Assembly (NCBI GenBank): GCA_012329085.1
Contig: JAAXQB010000291.1
Location: forward strand, 1-6,109
From: Methanosarcinales archaeon
GTDB lineage: Archaea; Halobacteriota; Methanosarcinia; Methanosarcinales; Methanosarcinaceae
Length of the DNA: 6,109 nt
Direction of reading: 5' to 3'
A program made the translations under genes and the position numbers. Position 1 is the first letter of the stretch. Each line of letters opens with the position of its first letter. Below the pieces are notes generated by a model that did no database searches, was not told where the DNA came from, and saw only the letters and a program-made list of their open reading frames with translations. This document shows, one piece after another, positions 6,003 through 6,109 of this stretch.

Positions 6003-6109
6003 TTATTTGAAATAAAGAATAATTGGAATGATTGCGTATAGTATTATCATAACCAAAGAAAACCACAAAGCAATAATTTTTATGATATTCATTGTTTTTT
6101 TAGGATAAA
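6003..6109 (-). CDS. sdhC: C-terminal end of succinate dehydrogenase cytochrome b subunit (partial)
   Basis: A minus-strand frame enters from the window edge (first full codon at 6107) and stops with TAA at 6005-6003. The 34 visible residues begin YPKKT and are then almost wholly hydrophobic (IIKIIALWFSLVMII, then LYAIIPIILYF) before a final lysine, forming one membrane helix. This fits the last transmembrane helix of the single-chain, haem-b-containing SdhC anchor, which in Bacteroidota directly precedes sdhA. The stop is 6 bp before the sdhA ATG. The identification rests on helix character, order and spacing; the haem-binding histidines lie outside the window. An internal ATG at 6092 could start a 29-residue peptide, but the frame stays open upstream, so a truncated SdhC is much more likely. 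Confidence 0.8.
   Translation of the reverse strand, partial: YPKKTMNIIKIIALWFSLVMIILYAIIPIILYFK

Noticed and set aside
6003..6092. Stand-alone 29-residue membrane microprotein upstream of sdhA
   Set aside because: The reading frame continues open to the window edge and the position fits the C-terminal helix of SdhC.
1..6109. A new defence, mobile or biosynthetic system
   Set aside because: Every full-length gene belongs to a recognisable family with intact motifs; no transposase, nuclease, CRISPR repeat, RNA gene or biosynthetic cluster could be found.

Overview
The window looks like chromosomal DNA of a low-GC Bacteroidota bacterium, most likely a marine-type member of the Flavobacteriaceae. 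The evidence is the strongly AT-rich sequence, the Bacteroidota form of the SdhC-SdhA-SdhB respiratory operon, two TAnnTTTG promoter boxes of the kind used by the Bacteroidota primary sigma factor, and no dependence on strong Shine-Dalgarno sites. Genus and species cannot be fixed from the sequence alone.

Every complete gene lies on the minus strand, so transcription runs from high to low coordinates. At the right edge (6109 to 3240) is sdhCAB, the succinate:menaquinone oxidoreductase (complex II): the last 34 residues of the SdhC cytochrome b subunit, the full SdhA flavoprotein and the full SdhB iron-sulfur protein. SdhC and SdhA are 6 bp apart. SdhA and SdhB are separated by 93 bp that is almost wholly filled by a symmetrical repeat element: four degenerate heptamers on each side, in inverted orientation, around a core with a perfect 14-bp palindrome.

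After 87 bp comes a two-gene regulatory module (3152 to 2325): a small ECF-type sigma factor and, 6 bp later, an 83-residue zinc-binding anti-sigma-like protein with a C...HxxxCxxC motif. A 98-bp gap holds a terminator-like hairpin and a promoter -7 box. It is followed by a cardiolipin synthase with two HKD phospholipase D motifs (2225 to 789) and, 9 bp later, a caffeoyl-CoA-type O-methyltransferase (779 to 138). At the far left (3 to 74, plus strand) is a possible C-terminal end of a convergent gene, separated from the methyltransferase by a strong AT-rich stem-loop (79 to 108).

Functionally, the window combines central respiration (complex II), an extracytoplasmic-type regulatory switch, membrane phospholipid synthesis and a methyltransferase. 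The protein genes are recognisable families, and I see no defence system, mobile-element gene, CRISPR array, rRNA or tRNA. The least ordinary element is the heptamer-armed palindromic repeat between sdhA and sdhB.
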